64,000 nucleotides of DNA from Poecilobothrus nobilitatus (Eukaryota; Arthropoda; Insecta; Diptera; Dolichopodidae). The position numbers were made by a program, and so were the translations under genes. The stretch's first letter is position 1. Every line of letters begins with the position of its first letter. Where the stretch lies: positions 235,935,825 to 235,999,824 of the forward strand of contig OX352774.1 of NCBI GenBank assembly GCA_947095535.1. Reading direction: 5' to 3'. Shown here one piece after another: positions 44,939 through 57,993 of this stretch. The notes below the pieces were generated by a model. That model was given only the letters and a program-made list of their open reading frames with translations, was not told the DNA's origin and did not search any database.

Positions 44939-46288
44939 TTTGATATCTTCAGCGTACACTGTACAAGTCAAAATTTAAAAATGAATTTACTAATATTAAA
45001 ATTAAATTTGTTTTTAAGATTGATATTAGATATTATTGCTTAACTTTTATAATAAAACAACTTTAGGGCCCAGAGGTGTAGCAACTCAAAGCTATGGATT
45101 AATCAAGTCTATAGATAAGTAATATTATAGTTATAGCTATAGTTAAAAATAAATTTAGATTAGATTAGATTTATTAATTAATAATCCTCAAACTATTTTT
45201 GATCTTGGCTTGTTTGGATAGTTTACATGGCTACTCTCTAGAGTTATATCTGAAATTGCAGATATAACACAGACAAGATGCCAATTTGATACCATTTCCT
45301 CTTAACCTTGGTTGTCAACTATGTTTTATAATCAGTCCGTAGAATTCAGGAATAAAACTACATTTTTAATTTTTTTTTTCGATAGATGCTTGACAAATGT
45401 GAAAGTCGGAAATTCAGAGATTTTCACTCTCAGCAATAACGTCGAATATTCACAATAATAGTGGTTAGAATTTTTTCCATCCCTTCCTCCATGCAACTTC
45501 TGACATATGTATTGTAAGGAATCAACCTATCTCGGTTGTATTGATTCCTACACTCTGGCCTCTAGTATTTTCTAATTATCGCTACGATCTCAAACTTAAA
45601 AAACAAAACAAAAACCTTTAAATCTTTTATAAAAAATTAACATAACAAAATATTTAAGACTAATAAATTCTCACTTCAATTTATTAATACATTAATTATA
45701 TCTCATGAGCATTTTGTGCCATAAGTTAACAAAAAGTTATAATTTTAAAAATCTCTTATATCCTATTTTATTTATTATTTGAAACATTTAAATTTTTTTT
45801 TTCTTTCTCAATCTCATTTAAAAATAAAACAAAAATCATTTACACCTTAACACTTTTAACCCAAACCTGAAAAAAAAAAATAAAATCGGTATGTTATTCC
45901 CACAAAATCCCTAAACATACATAATAAATGTCGAAATGTGGAAAACCTCAAAAGGATCATAACTTTAATTTTAAAATATTTTTTCTCTTTAATAAAGAAA
46001 ACCAAAAAAAGGAAAAAAAAAAAATAGAATAACAACCATATGTCAGAGCCTTTCACATACCGTTCATATTTTCTCATTATTCTTTTCAAAATTAAATTTG
46101 CCATAAAAAGAAAATTCTTAAAAAAAAATGTTTGCCTTTTTTTGTTTAAGTGACCAGTTAATAAAGATTCGAAAATTCGTTTTACATGAAAAGCTTTGTA
46201 TGAAAGGTTGTGAAAATTTTTATTCTCTAGTATAAATTAAAAAAACTTTCCTTTATTCCTTAATTTACTAAAAGTTCATTTGTCTAAT
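44939..46288. other. Non-coding segment with mixed composition
   Basis: Parts at 45060-45340 and 45480-45560 are less A/T-rich than the window (TTAGGGCCCAGAGG, CTCTGGCCTCTAG), suggesting unrecognised repeat material. An imperfect palindrome at 45513-45550 is built on GGAATCAA and TTGATTCC. No open frame is credible; the minus frame at 45856-46104 crosses poly-A. Confidence 0.45.
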
Positions 46289-46461
46289 TTAGATTGACCA
46301 AAACTGACCTCCTCCTTCACTTATTATTAATGTATTATAGTTCAATTTGAAGTGAATTATTTCTATGGCATCCATCAAATCTTTGAATTTCCTTATCGCC
46401 TTCTCTACTTGGATCATTCATAATCATTAAAAAATCTCTTAATCTGGCCTCATTATTAAAC
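46289..46461 (-). other. Coding-like fragment of unknown origin
   Basis: On the minus strand one frame gives RLRDFLMIMNDPSREGDKEI before a stop at 46335-46337, and an overlapping frame from 46417 to 46289 gives KFKDLMDAIEIIHFKLNYNT and then stops. Both peptides have balanced composition unlike the F/I/K-rich background, and shifting from one to the other would give one longer protein-like string. That fits a decayed retrotransposon or gene fragment with one frameshift. No family was recognised. Confidence 0.25.
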
Positions 46462-49400
46462 TAAATACATATGGTCACCTAATTCGTTTTATTTAAAAGA
46501 TTTTTTATATGGTATTCAGATGGTTTTTTTTTATTCCTGATCCATGTTTTAAATCATATTTAAGGTATATAAGCTTAGCTAAGCTCAACTAAGCTCTTTA
46601 ATGATATATTGAAAGTTAACAATTATTTAGGGAAAATAGGAAAAGGAATCTCCCTGAGTTCCTGTTAATATCAGTTATGCTTTTGACGTCAGCACAAAAA
46701 TAGAACCTTATTCATCATGTTATATTGTCCCTTGTTTTTTCTTATTTTGTTTGGTTTCTGTTAAATTTTGATTCATTTCCTAAAGCTCATTTAACTTCAA
46801 AAAAAAAAAAAAACAAAAATAAACACCAAATAATTATGCTAGAAAAAAAATTTAACTAGAAATAAAAGGAAAAAAAAAAATTAAGTTAAAACAAAAACAA
46901 AGAGATTACCAACATAAAATCCCACAAAATACCATAATTTAAGGATTTAAAATTAACCAAAAAAAAAAAAAATATCCTCTTTTTTTTTGAAATAATGGTG
47001 AAAAACAAAATTTCTTTTTTCTAACTTTATTTTTTTTTTTATTTAAAGGCAAAACGAAATTTTTTAACTTTTCAACGAATTAAAGCTAAAAAAAAAGATG
47101 TGATCCTTAAAAAAAAATTATTAGTTTTCAGTAAATGATTATTTAAAGGGACAATTTTCATAAAATTTCATCCAAATTTAAATAAAATGTAAGATTTATT
47201 ATGCAAAAATTTAATTGATTTAAAGAAAATTTTTAAAGAAATTAAAGGTAATAATTAGAAGATTTTTGAAGTAAGGGTAGGATTTTAAAGATATTAAAAC
47301 GTTAAATCGCATTATTTGTCTCTTTTTATTAATTTATTATTAAAATTCTTATTAATACAAAAAGAAAAAATTTATTTAAAAGAATCATAGCTATACCATA
47401 TGATTTCAATATGATATTATTGTTATTTACTCATTAAATTCAAACAAGAAAAAATTGTTACTCAAAATTTGAATTCAGTTCCATGGACTAGAGAAGCTGT
47501 ACAAAAATTTACGTTTTCTCATTTTCCAAACTTAACAGTATGACAAATTGACTTCAAGCTTTAGCGCAATTTGAACCATAGTTTCCTGTAAATGTTATTT
47601 ACTGACTGTATTGATTTACTTATAACTATCCGTTAATCAGTTTCGACATCAAAGCCTTTCAAGAGTTTTCCTTTAAAAACAAATTTTCAACATGGAATTT
47701 AAGATTTTTTTTTAATCAAATCGAAAAATTTAAAAGAAAAACCTAATTGAACTTTTAATAAAAAATTCTCTTTGTAAATTTAATATTTACCAACGAAATT
47801 TTTTTCTGCATAAATTAAAACCAATATAATTTTTCATAATTTTTTTTAAATTCTTAAATTTCAATGATGATTAAACTACTGAATATTTAAAAATTTGACT
47901 TTTGATCATAGTATTTCGAAATTTTACCGAGTCTCACGTTTAGAAATTACTACTTGTTGGAAATTTTTTAAACTCTTTAAATTAATAGTAATTTTTTCAA
48001 ATATTAATTCCATTTAAGATACTAAAATAATACTGAAATTAGTAAAACTATGGTCTATGAATCTATAAAATATATATCAATCTATCGAGACACACTTGGA
48101 TCAGTTTAAATCTTTTGCCACACCTAGAATTTACATTCTCATAATTAAATTATTGTATGCTTTGATCAAAACAGTGTATGTTTGAGATCTTTTCAAAAAG
48201 TTTCTTCTTTTGACATGAAGAAGGTGCAAACATTCCCATAAAAGATGAACGATTAATTCCTCTTTTTTTTTTTTATCTTTACATCTTCTTAAGAAATCAT
48301 TCGAAAATTCTTAACATGTTTGACATGTTTGCCACTTCTGACATGTTTGCCACCAGACATGAATAGCACCAATGTGCCGTTAAAATCTCTATTATATATT
48401 ACCAAGTATATTATGGTTTGCCAGTTATTTTAAATCGACACGTTTAGCGCAAGTGCTTGTAAAGAACCATATCTATCATAATACATTGGTTTGTTGCTGA
48501 GACCAAAATTTACAAGTTGTCATAGAAATCTCGAGATTCACTTTCCCTCAAACAATTTATCAATTGTGCGATTAGTTTTATAACTACCTTGGAATTCCAA
48601 TATGTCCAAATACTCAGACAAAAAAAAAACTATTATAATGTATTATTAACATATCTATAAAAAGAAACAAAAAACAAGTTTCATATTTATCTATATATAT
48701 ATACTTGAAATTTAATTCTTATAATTCTTATAATAGATTTAAGGATATTTGCCTTATACTTTATAAACAACCTTGAAATTGAAAAATTAATCAACTTAAT
48801 TTGTGTATCAAAAATTAAACCAAAAATGAAATCATCAATAAGAAATAACAAATTGTTTCTTTATCTGTTTCATTTAATTTAGAAAGAAGATAACAGACAT
48901 CCTTAATCTAAGTAAACTACAGGCTTTATACATTAAATGAAGGTATTTATTTTTCTTTGTTTGTTTGTTGATTTTTTTTTATTTTTTTTTTTTAGTTTTT
49001 CCACAATGTTTTCTCATAAATGTAAGTGATTTTTATCATACTTCTAAAAAATCAAAAAGAAAAACTTACCAAAAAAAAAAATGTAAATATAAATATGTAC
49101 TTAAATAACTTACCATTACTTACCTTAAAACTTTCTAAAATTCTAAGAATAAAACAGATAATAAATTATTCATTTATTTCTATATACAATAATATCATCT
49201 TTTAACAGAATAAACAAAACAAACTCACTTATAAATAAATATAATATTAAACATACTGTATATAATATAAGTAAATGTCATTTATTATACAAAAATTCAT
49301 CATTCATATCAGTATATTTTAGTATAAAGAATTTATTTCCTTATTATGTTATTTTCTTTTCGGTAACACTGTACTGCTACACTAATACACAAACAAAAAT

Positions 49401-49792
49401 ATATAAAATTTACAGAAAATAACAGAAATAACCGTTTATAATATATTTTCATGTATTTCAAAATGAATGAAAAATGTCCAGTTATTTTAAATGAAAATAA
49501 AAGAAATAAAAATGGACTAAGAACAGTTTTTAAAAAGTAAAATATCGTTAGCGGAATAAATATGAATTTAGGGGTTCTTGATAATATATATATATGTATA
49601 TACGTTTTTATATACCAGATATATGTACATACGTATACTTATCGTAAATATACAATATTTGCATTAAATAAATTCAGTTCATTAATATTTATTTTTCTTT
49701 TCTTCTTTCTGAATATTTAACGTATAATTTAGACAAGTCAGTACACAATATCTCCTAATATTTTCTTTCCTTTTAAGATTAATAAAAGTTCA
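46462..49792. other. Long A/T-rich non-coding segment
   Basis: About 3.3 kb without a gene. CATGTTTG is reiterated at about 48315-48365 (ACATGTTTGACATGTTTGCC). Homopolymer tracts are frequent. Nothing else could be supported. Confidence 0.5.
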
Positions 49793-49900
49793 CGTTTTTA
49801 GCATATTTAAAAAACTTTAATTGAAAAAATGAGCTTGTAAGTTTTCATCTGTCTGACCACTAACAAAACTTAAAAAATTTTAGAAATTATACGCAGTATA
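49793..49900 (+). repeat. Family A repeat, degraded head fragment (A11)
   Basis: TTTTTAGCATATTTAAAAAAC followed by GAAAAAATGAGCTTGTAAGT and TCATCTGTCTGACCACTAAC repeats the layout of the family A head, including the decayed GTCTG stretch. Homology beyond about 49900 is too weak to follow, although AACATAACGGGAACC at 50021 may be a trace of the ACCGTTATG module in reverse sense. Confidence 0.4.
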
Positions 49901-50862
49901 ATCCTTACAATTTTGAAGTAAAATCCCATTTAAATATAAGTAAACTAATAAAAATATGTTTGTACTTCCTGCCTTTTAAAAGTTATGAATGTCAAATACT
50001 TATTCAAAGAATACCATTTTAACATAACGGGAACCTTGCAGTTGGTCTCTTAATTTTTCAAAATTTGCTTTACAGATACTCCTAAACAAACGTAAGATTT
50101 TGCTTTTTTAAAAATTGTTCGAAATTAATTTATTAAACTTAAAAGACTTCGGTTTCATATTTGGTTCAGTTTCCACTTCTTTTTTAACTGTTTTATTCTG
50201 TTCATCTGTTCTGTTGTATCTGTTTATGATAAGAAAAGTATTGAAATTTCATTTTCAGATTTTTATGAATCTTCAATATCTTCAATACCATTTAGACAAA
50301 CATTATTAGACAAATGTTTCTGTAAACTACAGTTTATATATAGGTGTGTGAATATTTCTGCAATTAAGGACATACAGTGAATTTATTTTATTTGATTTGA
50401 ACTACTTGATTAAATTAAATTAAGTATATAATAATTTAGTGTTGAAACCTGACTTTTCAAAAGTTTAGGATCAGTTTGTTCGAACTTACCGAAGTAAAAC
50501 TGTGATACGTAACTTACCGAAAAAAAAAAATGTGATACGTAACTTTAAAATGCTTTGACGTAGATCGATTTTAAATCATCAGATTTATTAACAGTCGATT
50601 TTCATCGAAAACTAAGTTATAGTTATTTACCGTTATTATTTCTACCCTTTTGAATTAAAATAACTGAGTTTTTAAATTATTCGATTACCATTTTTTTTTA
50701 TTTTTTATCTTAATTTAAATAACATGAATATACAAAAATAATATATTCCCTTTTTAAGTATTATGAAAATTTAAGCTTCAAGTACATAATACATTAAGTT
50801 GCAGTTGATCTTTTAATGTTGTTTCAACAATAACTACTTATATTCACGACTAAACATTATTT
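49901..50862. other. A/T-rich non-coding segment
   Basis: No gene could be supported. The 64-codon open frame at 50115-50309 is F/L/S-rich without a domain. AATGTGATACGTAACTT and a near copy are repeated near 50500 and 50530. Confidence 0.5.
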
Positions 50863-51469
50863 TATACATGTATGAACATAGATGAAGAGGATAATAAATT
50901 TATCACTATGTTTGTAACACCTTAAAGGAAACGGGGTAGGTGTGGAAAAGTATATGTATCAGAATCGAGTTCTAAGTCCATTGACCTATGTATATAGATC
51001 CGTCCGTCCGTTTGCATGATAACTCAAAAAAATTAATGGAGCTAGGATTCTGAAGTTTTTATCATTTCACTTTTATCTAAATGCCAGTTCAGATTTGCTA
51101 TTAAAATTTAACTAACTTGAAATTTTATATGAGAATAAAATAGTGCTGGGTATTTAAAATTTTTTGCAAAATAAAGGCAACGACTTCTTCTATATTATAT
51201 ATGCTCATATCTTAGTACTTAGCTATAGTCATTTGAAATTTTGTAAAACATGATATCAAATTTTATAGCAAGAATTTCTGTATAACTTGATTGGTTTGGC
51301 GCAACGGGATTCTGTAGCTGTGACCAAAGCTCCAAAATTTACATAAATATATCTAAGTATCTACTTAATTAACTTAGATATTTTATGTTTTAAAGATGAA
51401 TAAATTTTACAAAACCTATTCTAAAGTATCCTAGAGTTGACACAGTCAATTTTACACTCTTCCTCATTT
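50863..51469 (+). repeat. Family B repeat, complete copy (B2)
   Basis: Opens TATACATGTATGAACATAG. It has the B markers GTTTGTAACACCTTAAAGG, a short GATCCGTCCGTCCG tract at about 50998, GATAACTCAAAAA, CTCATATCTTAGTAC, CAACGGGATTCTGTAGCTG and TTAATTAACTTAGAT. It closes GTATCCTAGAGTTGACACAG and CTCTTCCTCATT. Head and tail are both present, giving about 600 bp as the unit length of a copy without insertions. No coding capacity. Confidence 0.8.
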
Positions 51470-54400
51470 GTTTGTTTTGTTTTAATATTGCAAATCTACC
51501 ACAGTTCTTTAAATTCTATGGAAATTTAAAAAATTCAAACATCTGTTTTGATATTATTGGAAAATACAATGAGAATGAATTGAGGAATGACCACTGACCA
51601 GTAAGTAGATATTTTTGGAAAATGAATTATTTGAATTAGAGAGAAAATATGAATTTATAATGAATTCAATAAGAATGAAACAGTCGTAATATAAAACAAA
51701 ATAAAAAAAATTTAATGAAAATTCAAATTTTCTTTTTATTTATTCAAAAATTTGGTGTTTTGTTCAGATTTCTATTAGATTTGTAGTTTTTTCGTAGTTT
51801 ATTTTTCCAATATTTTCTCATGTAAAATATGGTAATTTGAGCACTATAATAGGTAAAATAAATTTGAATATTTTTTTAAAAAATTAGTTTTTAATAAATA
51901 AATCAACTTATGTTTTAGAATTTACTTTTTATAATTGGAAATGGAATATTGTTTAGTTTTCATTTTATTTTTAATTCATTTTTCAAAAATATTATTTCGA
52001 AATTTGAAAGAAGGAAATATTCTAGTATTTAAGTTTTTTTCATACTTTAAAAATTTAATAAAATATAAATTTTCATAGTAGTTTGTAAGAGTTTTATATA
52101 TGTATTTTAAAACAAGAGGAAAGATTTTCTAGGAAAATGGGAATATTATGGCTAATAATTAAGAGAAGTGAGAAAGAATACTTAATATTGGAAATATATT
52201 CTTATTATTAGCCTTGCAAATATATAATTGTTATACATTTTATATTTTTCAGTTATAAGGCATAAGTAATGAAAATTGTTTGTTTTCCTTTTATATTTGA
52301 ATTTTAGATATTTTTATTTGTTTACATTAGGATAGTTGGATATATGTGAGTTATAAGGTATTAATTAAAATTGTTTATTTACATTCATAATTATTTACAT
52401 TATATGTTTATATTTTTTATTATATAAACTGATTAAAAATATATACATTTTCTTGTTTAAGAAAAAGGATTTCCACTTTAAGTGCAAGTTTTTTTTTCAA
52501 AATGCAAGTATGTATTTTAATTTTATGTGCAATTTTTCATGTTTAAGTACAATTATCTCCTTTTCAAATGCTTATTATTATATAAGTAATTATTTATATA
52601 AAAATTATATGTATTTGTTTAAAAAATTTTAGACTTATTTTTTTTTTTTTTTTTAAAAACCAATCTCTTGCAGCGTAAATTGATATTTTTTTATAAAATT
52701 TGTAACAAAATACTTTCAATCAGACAAAACTTTTATTAAAATAAAATTCAGTTAATAATCATTTCTTGCACTTTAAAAGGAAAACTTGCTCTGAATAAAA
52801 AAAAAATTATTTGCAATTAAAAAGGCGACTCAAACCATTATACAATATAACTATTACTTATACACCATACCAATTAATACTATATCACATGGAATCTAAT
52901 GTACTTCTTTTATCTAAACATGTATTTCATATTTTTAAATTATATATGTACTTGTTAGCGGCTTTAGTGGGCGTAATATTAAGTCGATTAATGATTAGAA
53001 TTATATAGATTCCAAGAAGTTCTTTTGAAAACCTCAGTCAGGTGTGCATTATTTTTTTTTTTTTAATATTTTTCCATTTTACTTAATTATACTAATTTTT
53101 ACAGATTTAATTCTAATAAATACATATGTAATTATTAATTAAAAATAATTACTAATTTAATAAAATGAATTTATAGTCAGTTCAATGAGAATACAATAAT
53201 TTATTATGCTCCGAATTCTTATTTGCTAGTCCTTAAGCCTTGAACTTGGAATCAGCATCAATTACTAAAGCTTTTAAAACTGATCCTATAATTTATCTGT
53301 ACTAAAAAAAGGGGGACAACAAAGATAAAATTAGAATTTCATAAACAAGTACAGTTAGAATAAAACTGGTACTAAAAAATGATGAAAATCTAGTTTGAAA
53401 ATAATTAAAAATTATCAAAAATATTTTTTACATTTTTGTTCATTGGCATTTTCAAAGAATGTATGAGAACTTCACTTACTGATTTTTCACACCTTCAATT
53501 AAATATAAACATTATTCATTATTATTATATAAAATTAATAAATAGTTTTTTTTTTTTTTTTCATTTAGAATTTTTTATTAAAATTTAAAAAAAAAAAAAA
53601 ACTCCATAAATTTTTTTATAGAAGAAATGAAGAAGTTAGAAAATTCCTATAAAAACATAAATTTTAATGCATTTTCCAATTTTGTCATTAATAAATATTC
53701 TTTTGTGAATGTCTTTATTTGATAGAACATTAATTTGAATTTTTTATTTTTTTTTCATTCTATGATAATAATTCATTACCAAAGTGATTTCGATAGAACG
53801 AAAGTTTCTTTTAACATCTGCGCTTCCTTAAAAGGATTTTTTTTTTTTTTGTATTTGTTTTTGTTTTTTTTTTGTAATTTTCCTAATAAATTATTAAGTC
53901 AAGTACTAAATTAATTTTATAAATTATTATTCTAAAAAGGAAAAGGCACAAATTGTTTCTCTATGGTTCTTATGGTATAGATTGGTTGCAAAAATATTAG
54001 AATTTTGCGTTCAAAATTCCATTTTTTATAAGTAACCATTCATTGATTGTAAATATATTTTTTTTTTTTAATGAAAAACTTTTTTATTTTTTTAAAAGTT
54101 TTTGTGGAGTATGAAATGGAGTGTAAATGTCGAGTAAATTTTTAAAGTATTTAATATAATTATAATCTTATTTTATTTAACAAATTAATTAAATTATCAA
54201 ATATATAATTTCATTATATTCATTAATTCTTTGTTAAAATAATTTTTGATTGAATGTTATACAAATAGTGAGGGAAATTCGGAAAAATCCAAAATGTAAT
54301 TATTCCAGCACACTTTTCATTCAGAGTAAAACATTCTTTTAAGTATAAAATGAATACTTTTTCAAATCTTCTGGTTACTTTAAATTTTTTATTGTTGTAG

Positions 54401-54855
54401 AAACTTTTGTTTAGAAACAATTTTCAAATTATGGATTTTATTATCACAATTATAGGTATGAAACCCAATTGGTATATGATTTGCAAAATTTGAACATAAA
54501 ATTAAAAAAAAATTTTCTTAACTTTCGATTTAACCACAGCGTAATACTAAAGTCATTGTGTTATCTTTAAGCTTAACCTCACTACTCCTTAATCAGTTTT
54601 CTGCCCAAGTAATACCCTGCAGCCAGTTGAGATAGTACTAGCAAGATTGTGCACAAATATATGAAAATTTTCGACAATACAATAACATTTTTTCAAACTA
54701 CTTATCTTCTTTTAGCTTGATATTTTCCTAGGGCCTAGGCAGTAATTCAGCTATAGTAATTTGATATTCCGCATATTTTAAAATGAGGAAAAATAAAACA
54801 AATAATCCTCAACATTCATTTCATTTTTTCTGACATAATATATTGTTCAGGATTT
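51470..54855. other. Long A/T-rich non-coding segment
   Basis: About 3.4 kb with no gene. Open frames at 52811-53008 and 54223-54420 have no domain. A somewhat more mixed patch at 54540-54770 (ACCCTGCAGCCAGTTGAG, CCTAGGGCCTAGGC) precedes the next B copy. Confidence 0.5.
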
Positions 54856-55260
54856 TCATACCTGTATGAACATAGTTCAAGGGTATATTAAATTTGTTAT
54901 TACGTTATGATACCTTAAAGGAGCTAGTCAAGTGTATGGATCGGATCAGAGTCAAATTCTGAATCAATTAAGTTATATACGCCTGTCCCATCTTATAACT
55001 TGGTACTTAATAAAGCTAGACATCTGAAAATTTCTAAACCATGATCAAGTTTAATTGTTGGCCTAATTTCTGTAAAATGGGGTTATTCATGGCAACAGGT
55101 TTCAGTAACTGTCATATAACTCCAATATTTACATAAATATTTCTTGGAACTTAATTAAGAAAACCTCCGAAATTTTGTAAAAGATGATAAAGTTTTATGT
55201 ACACAGCATATATTATGTTGATACGGTTATCCTAGAGTTATCCTACACTCTTCCTCGTTT
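54856..55260 (+). repeat. Family B repeat, shortened copy (B3)
   Basis: Starts TCATACCTGTATGAACATAG. It carries ATACCTTAAAGGAGC, ATGGATCGGATCAGAG and a remnant GCCTGTCCC in place of the GTCC tract, TTGTAAAAGATGATAAAGTT, and closes GGTTATCCTAGAGTTATCC and CTCTTCCTCGTTT. One internal module is missing relative to B2. Confidence 0.75.
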
Positions 55261-57654
55261 CAATTTAAAATAAAATAAAAAAGTGAAAAAAAATTAAATA
55301 AAAATTAATTTTTTAAAATTGATAAATCAAATGTTTTCATTGTAAAAATGCCACCTACCGTCCAACAGAAAGTAATTTGATATTTCGTATTACAGATTCG
55401 CAAAATAGTAATACATACTACCTCGCATGGCTGCTGTATTAAAACAATCAACCTATTATCAGCCTAATTTGAATAGGTTCCCTTATTAAAAAAAGGGAAA
55501 GAAATAAATATGAAGATACAGGAAGAGGAACAGGAATATACTTAATACAACAGCATTAGAATATTAGAATGTATTATATAATGTATATTCTTGGCTGAGT
55601 AGTACCTTTCATTATACATGAGTAGATTTTTATATTTTGTTATAGCTGGCTTAGAGGTCAAAAAAATTATACTTTATAGATACTTTGAATTGTAGCTTAA
55701 ATGAAAATTATATGTGGTTAAATGAATTTTGATCCATCATAAAATGTCCAAATAAATATTTTTGACAATATAAGATGACAAAATAACGAAATAAAAGAAA
55801 TTTTAACTGCTTATAATTCAATAGGGCCTTTTATTTACATTGTTTTACTCCAGAAAATTTGATTTTAGAAAATGGAAAATACTACAAAAGCATTTCTTAA
55901 TTTCTTTTATTTTTTTCAGAAAGCATTAAATTTAATTATAGAAAACAAAAAGAAAAAAAAACCTGTGAAAAAAAAAAAGAAAATTTTGGAAAGAAAATTA
56001 TTTTTCTTTCTTTAATGTCTATACCTTATTTTCTTGTTTTGGTGCTGTTGTAGTGTGTTTTTTATTAATTTATCTTGCAACGCACTAATTCTGTTTTTTT
56101 TTTTTATAATTCTTTATTATTTTATCATTATTATTATTTTTGTTATTATTATTTTAAATTTATTGTTATAATTTGTTGTTTTTTTTTGTTTTCGGTTTTT
56201 TATTATTATTATGACTTCAAAAGACAGTTAAATTTAGTTAGCAGTTAGTTACCATAAATTTTTTGAACTCTTGCTAGAAAAGACAAAAACACCACCACCC
56301 GATAAGTATAATTTTTTATTTTTTTTTATATAAATTTTTTTACGTTCTGCTTTATGAGCAATAAAATAATAACGATGGCGACAAACGGCGACAACAACGA
56401 TGATAATGATGGATGATGACGATGGCGACATCAACTACAATGATGATGATGATGATTATGACGATGACGGTAACCACCAAACTATTATTAAACAACAAAA
56501 TAGCAATAAGCGACAATAAAAGGTGGAAAAATTAAAATAAAGGCAACAAAAAGCAACACAAAAAGTTCGCGTATAGTTCACAAATTATTTTTTTTTCGTT
56601 TTTTTTTTTGTGATGTTTTTTATATTAATATTTTTATTATTTTTTTTGTTTTTTATATTTTGTTTTTCCAAGTCACCATACTTACTGCCTACTAACGGTG
56701 CTCAACCTACCGTGAAGTAGTACTTTTGTTTTACTTTTTTTTTTTTTATTGTATATATTATATAGTTTTTACGAATTATGTATTTATTTTAGTTTTTGTT
56801 GTTGCTGCTGTTGTTGTTATTATTGATGTTGATGTCATTGCATGAAAAAAAAACAAAAAATTGAAAATGCAAATAAGGGGGCACAAAACCAAAAAAGGTA
56901 AATTTAATATAGGGCTTTATAGTTTATTATTGTTATATATGTTTTTATTGTTGCTGTTGGTTGTTGTTATTGTTGTTGTTGCATATATACACATAAGAAA
57001 AACTGAACCAAACCAAATAAACAAAAACCAATAAAAGAAAAATTACAAGTACTGATCATTTTAGGTATATGTAAATATTAAAATATTATAAAAATTTGGA
57101 TTTGGATATGATTTGTTGTAGTTCTTGTTTTTGGTTTTTTTTGTTTTTTTTTTTTGTATTTTACAACATTTCCACGCGATATTCATAAAATAAAAAAAAA
57201 AAGTAATAATGTAAGTTTATTACCCCATCTATAAATTCGAATTTTTATCAAAAGTTGTCTACTGCACACAAAAATACAAAACAAAAAAAAAATCACAAAA
57301 AAATAGATATATTTGTCGTCATCGTTATTTCGAAGAATTTTATTATTTATAAACACAGTAATTCTAAAACTTTTAATTTTTAATTAAACATTTCTTTTAA
57401 GATTTTGAGTAATAGTTTAACTTTATTTTAAGATTGTTCAGTCACAGTTATTATATGTGCTTGTTAAATTAAGCTATAAAAATAAGCATCCTTTTTATTT
57501 ACAATAACTACAAATTGCAATTAACCTAAGCCAACCCTTGTATTATCTTCTGTTTTAATTTTTGATTGAACAAAAAAAAATTTAGCGTTATGTTATACAT
57601 AAATTTCTGTTGCTCAAAATCGTTTTCTGACTATAGGTATTTTATTTTATTAGT
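55261..57654. other. A/T-rich segment with triplet-rich simple sequence
   Basis: No gene could be supported. Nested stems are possible at 55427-55556. Between 56140 and 57000 the sequence is rich in TTGTTG, ATTATT, GATGAC and CAACAA triplets, as often seen in introns and untranslated regions of fly developmental genes. The triplets do not sit in a long open frame. Confidence 0.5.
56371..56475. repeat. GAC/GAT triplet-rich simple sequence
   Basis: Alternating GATGGCGAC, AACAACGAT and a GATGATGATGATGATTATGA run. The plus frame starting ATGGCGACAAACGGC stops after 13 codons, and the minus frame (a run of S, I and V codons) is just the antisense of the repeat. Listed as a cryptic trinucleotide repeat. 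Confidence 0.75.
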
Positions 57655-57985
57655 CCTTTGGTAGTGTCAGATTCTTACTTTGACTAAATTCACCTTTTCC
57701 TTTAGCCAATATAATGGGTAAAATCACTAACTGCTAATGCTGAACATTGGCGAGGAAGTAGGAATTAGAAAAGATCGCAGAAGAATACAGAAACATTGAA
57801 TTAGGGAGTGGGACTATAAAGGAACAATAAATCTATCTTACTTTTAATTTTCATTTATTCCACTTCATTTATTTCATTGCATTTTAAATGTCTAAAGAGA
57901 ATATTATTAATTACTTTATCATTACTTCCGTTTAGAGTTTGATGTAACAGCTGTTGACAGCTGCTAGTATGTATTACCTTAAGGT
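57655..57985 (+). repeat. Family C repeat, second copy (C2)
   Basis: Follows copy C1 phrase by phrase: CTTTGGTAGTGTCAGATTCT, TTTAGCCAATATAATGGG, ACTGCTAATGCTGAACATTG, GAGGAAGTAGGAATTAG, CATTGAATTAGGGAGTGGGA and CTGCTAGTATGTATTACC. The 142-bp duplication of C1 is absent, so one unit is the ancestral state. It is more diverged from C1 than the two C1 units are from each other. Confidence 0.7.
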
Positions 57986-57993
57986 TATACTTC

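Noticed and set aside
45140..45175. TTAGAT-like reiteration resembling a telomeric repeat
   Set aside because: Only about three units (TTAGATTAGATTAGATT) and not the TTAGG of arthropods; simple sequence is enough to explain it.
56384..56434. Start of a gene reading ATGGCGACAAACGGC
   Set aside because: The frame stops after 13 codons and is built of the surrounding GAC/GAT repeat.
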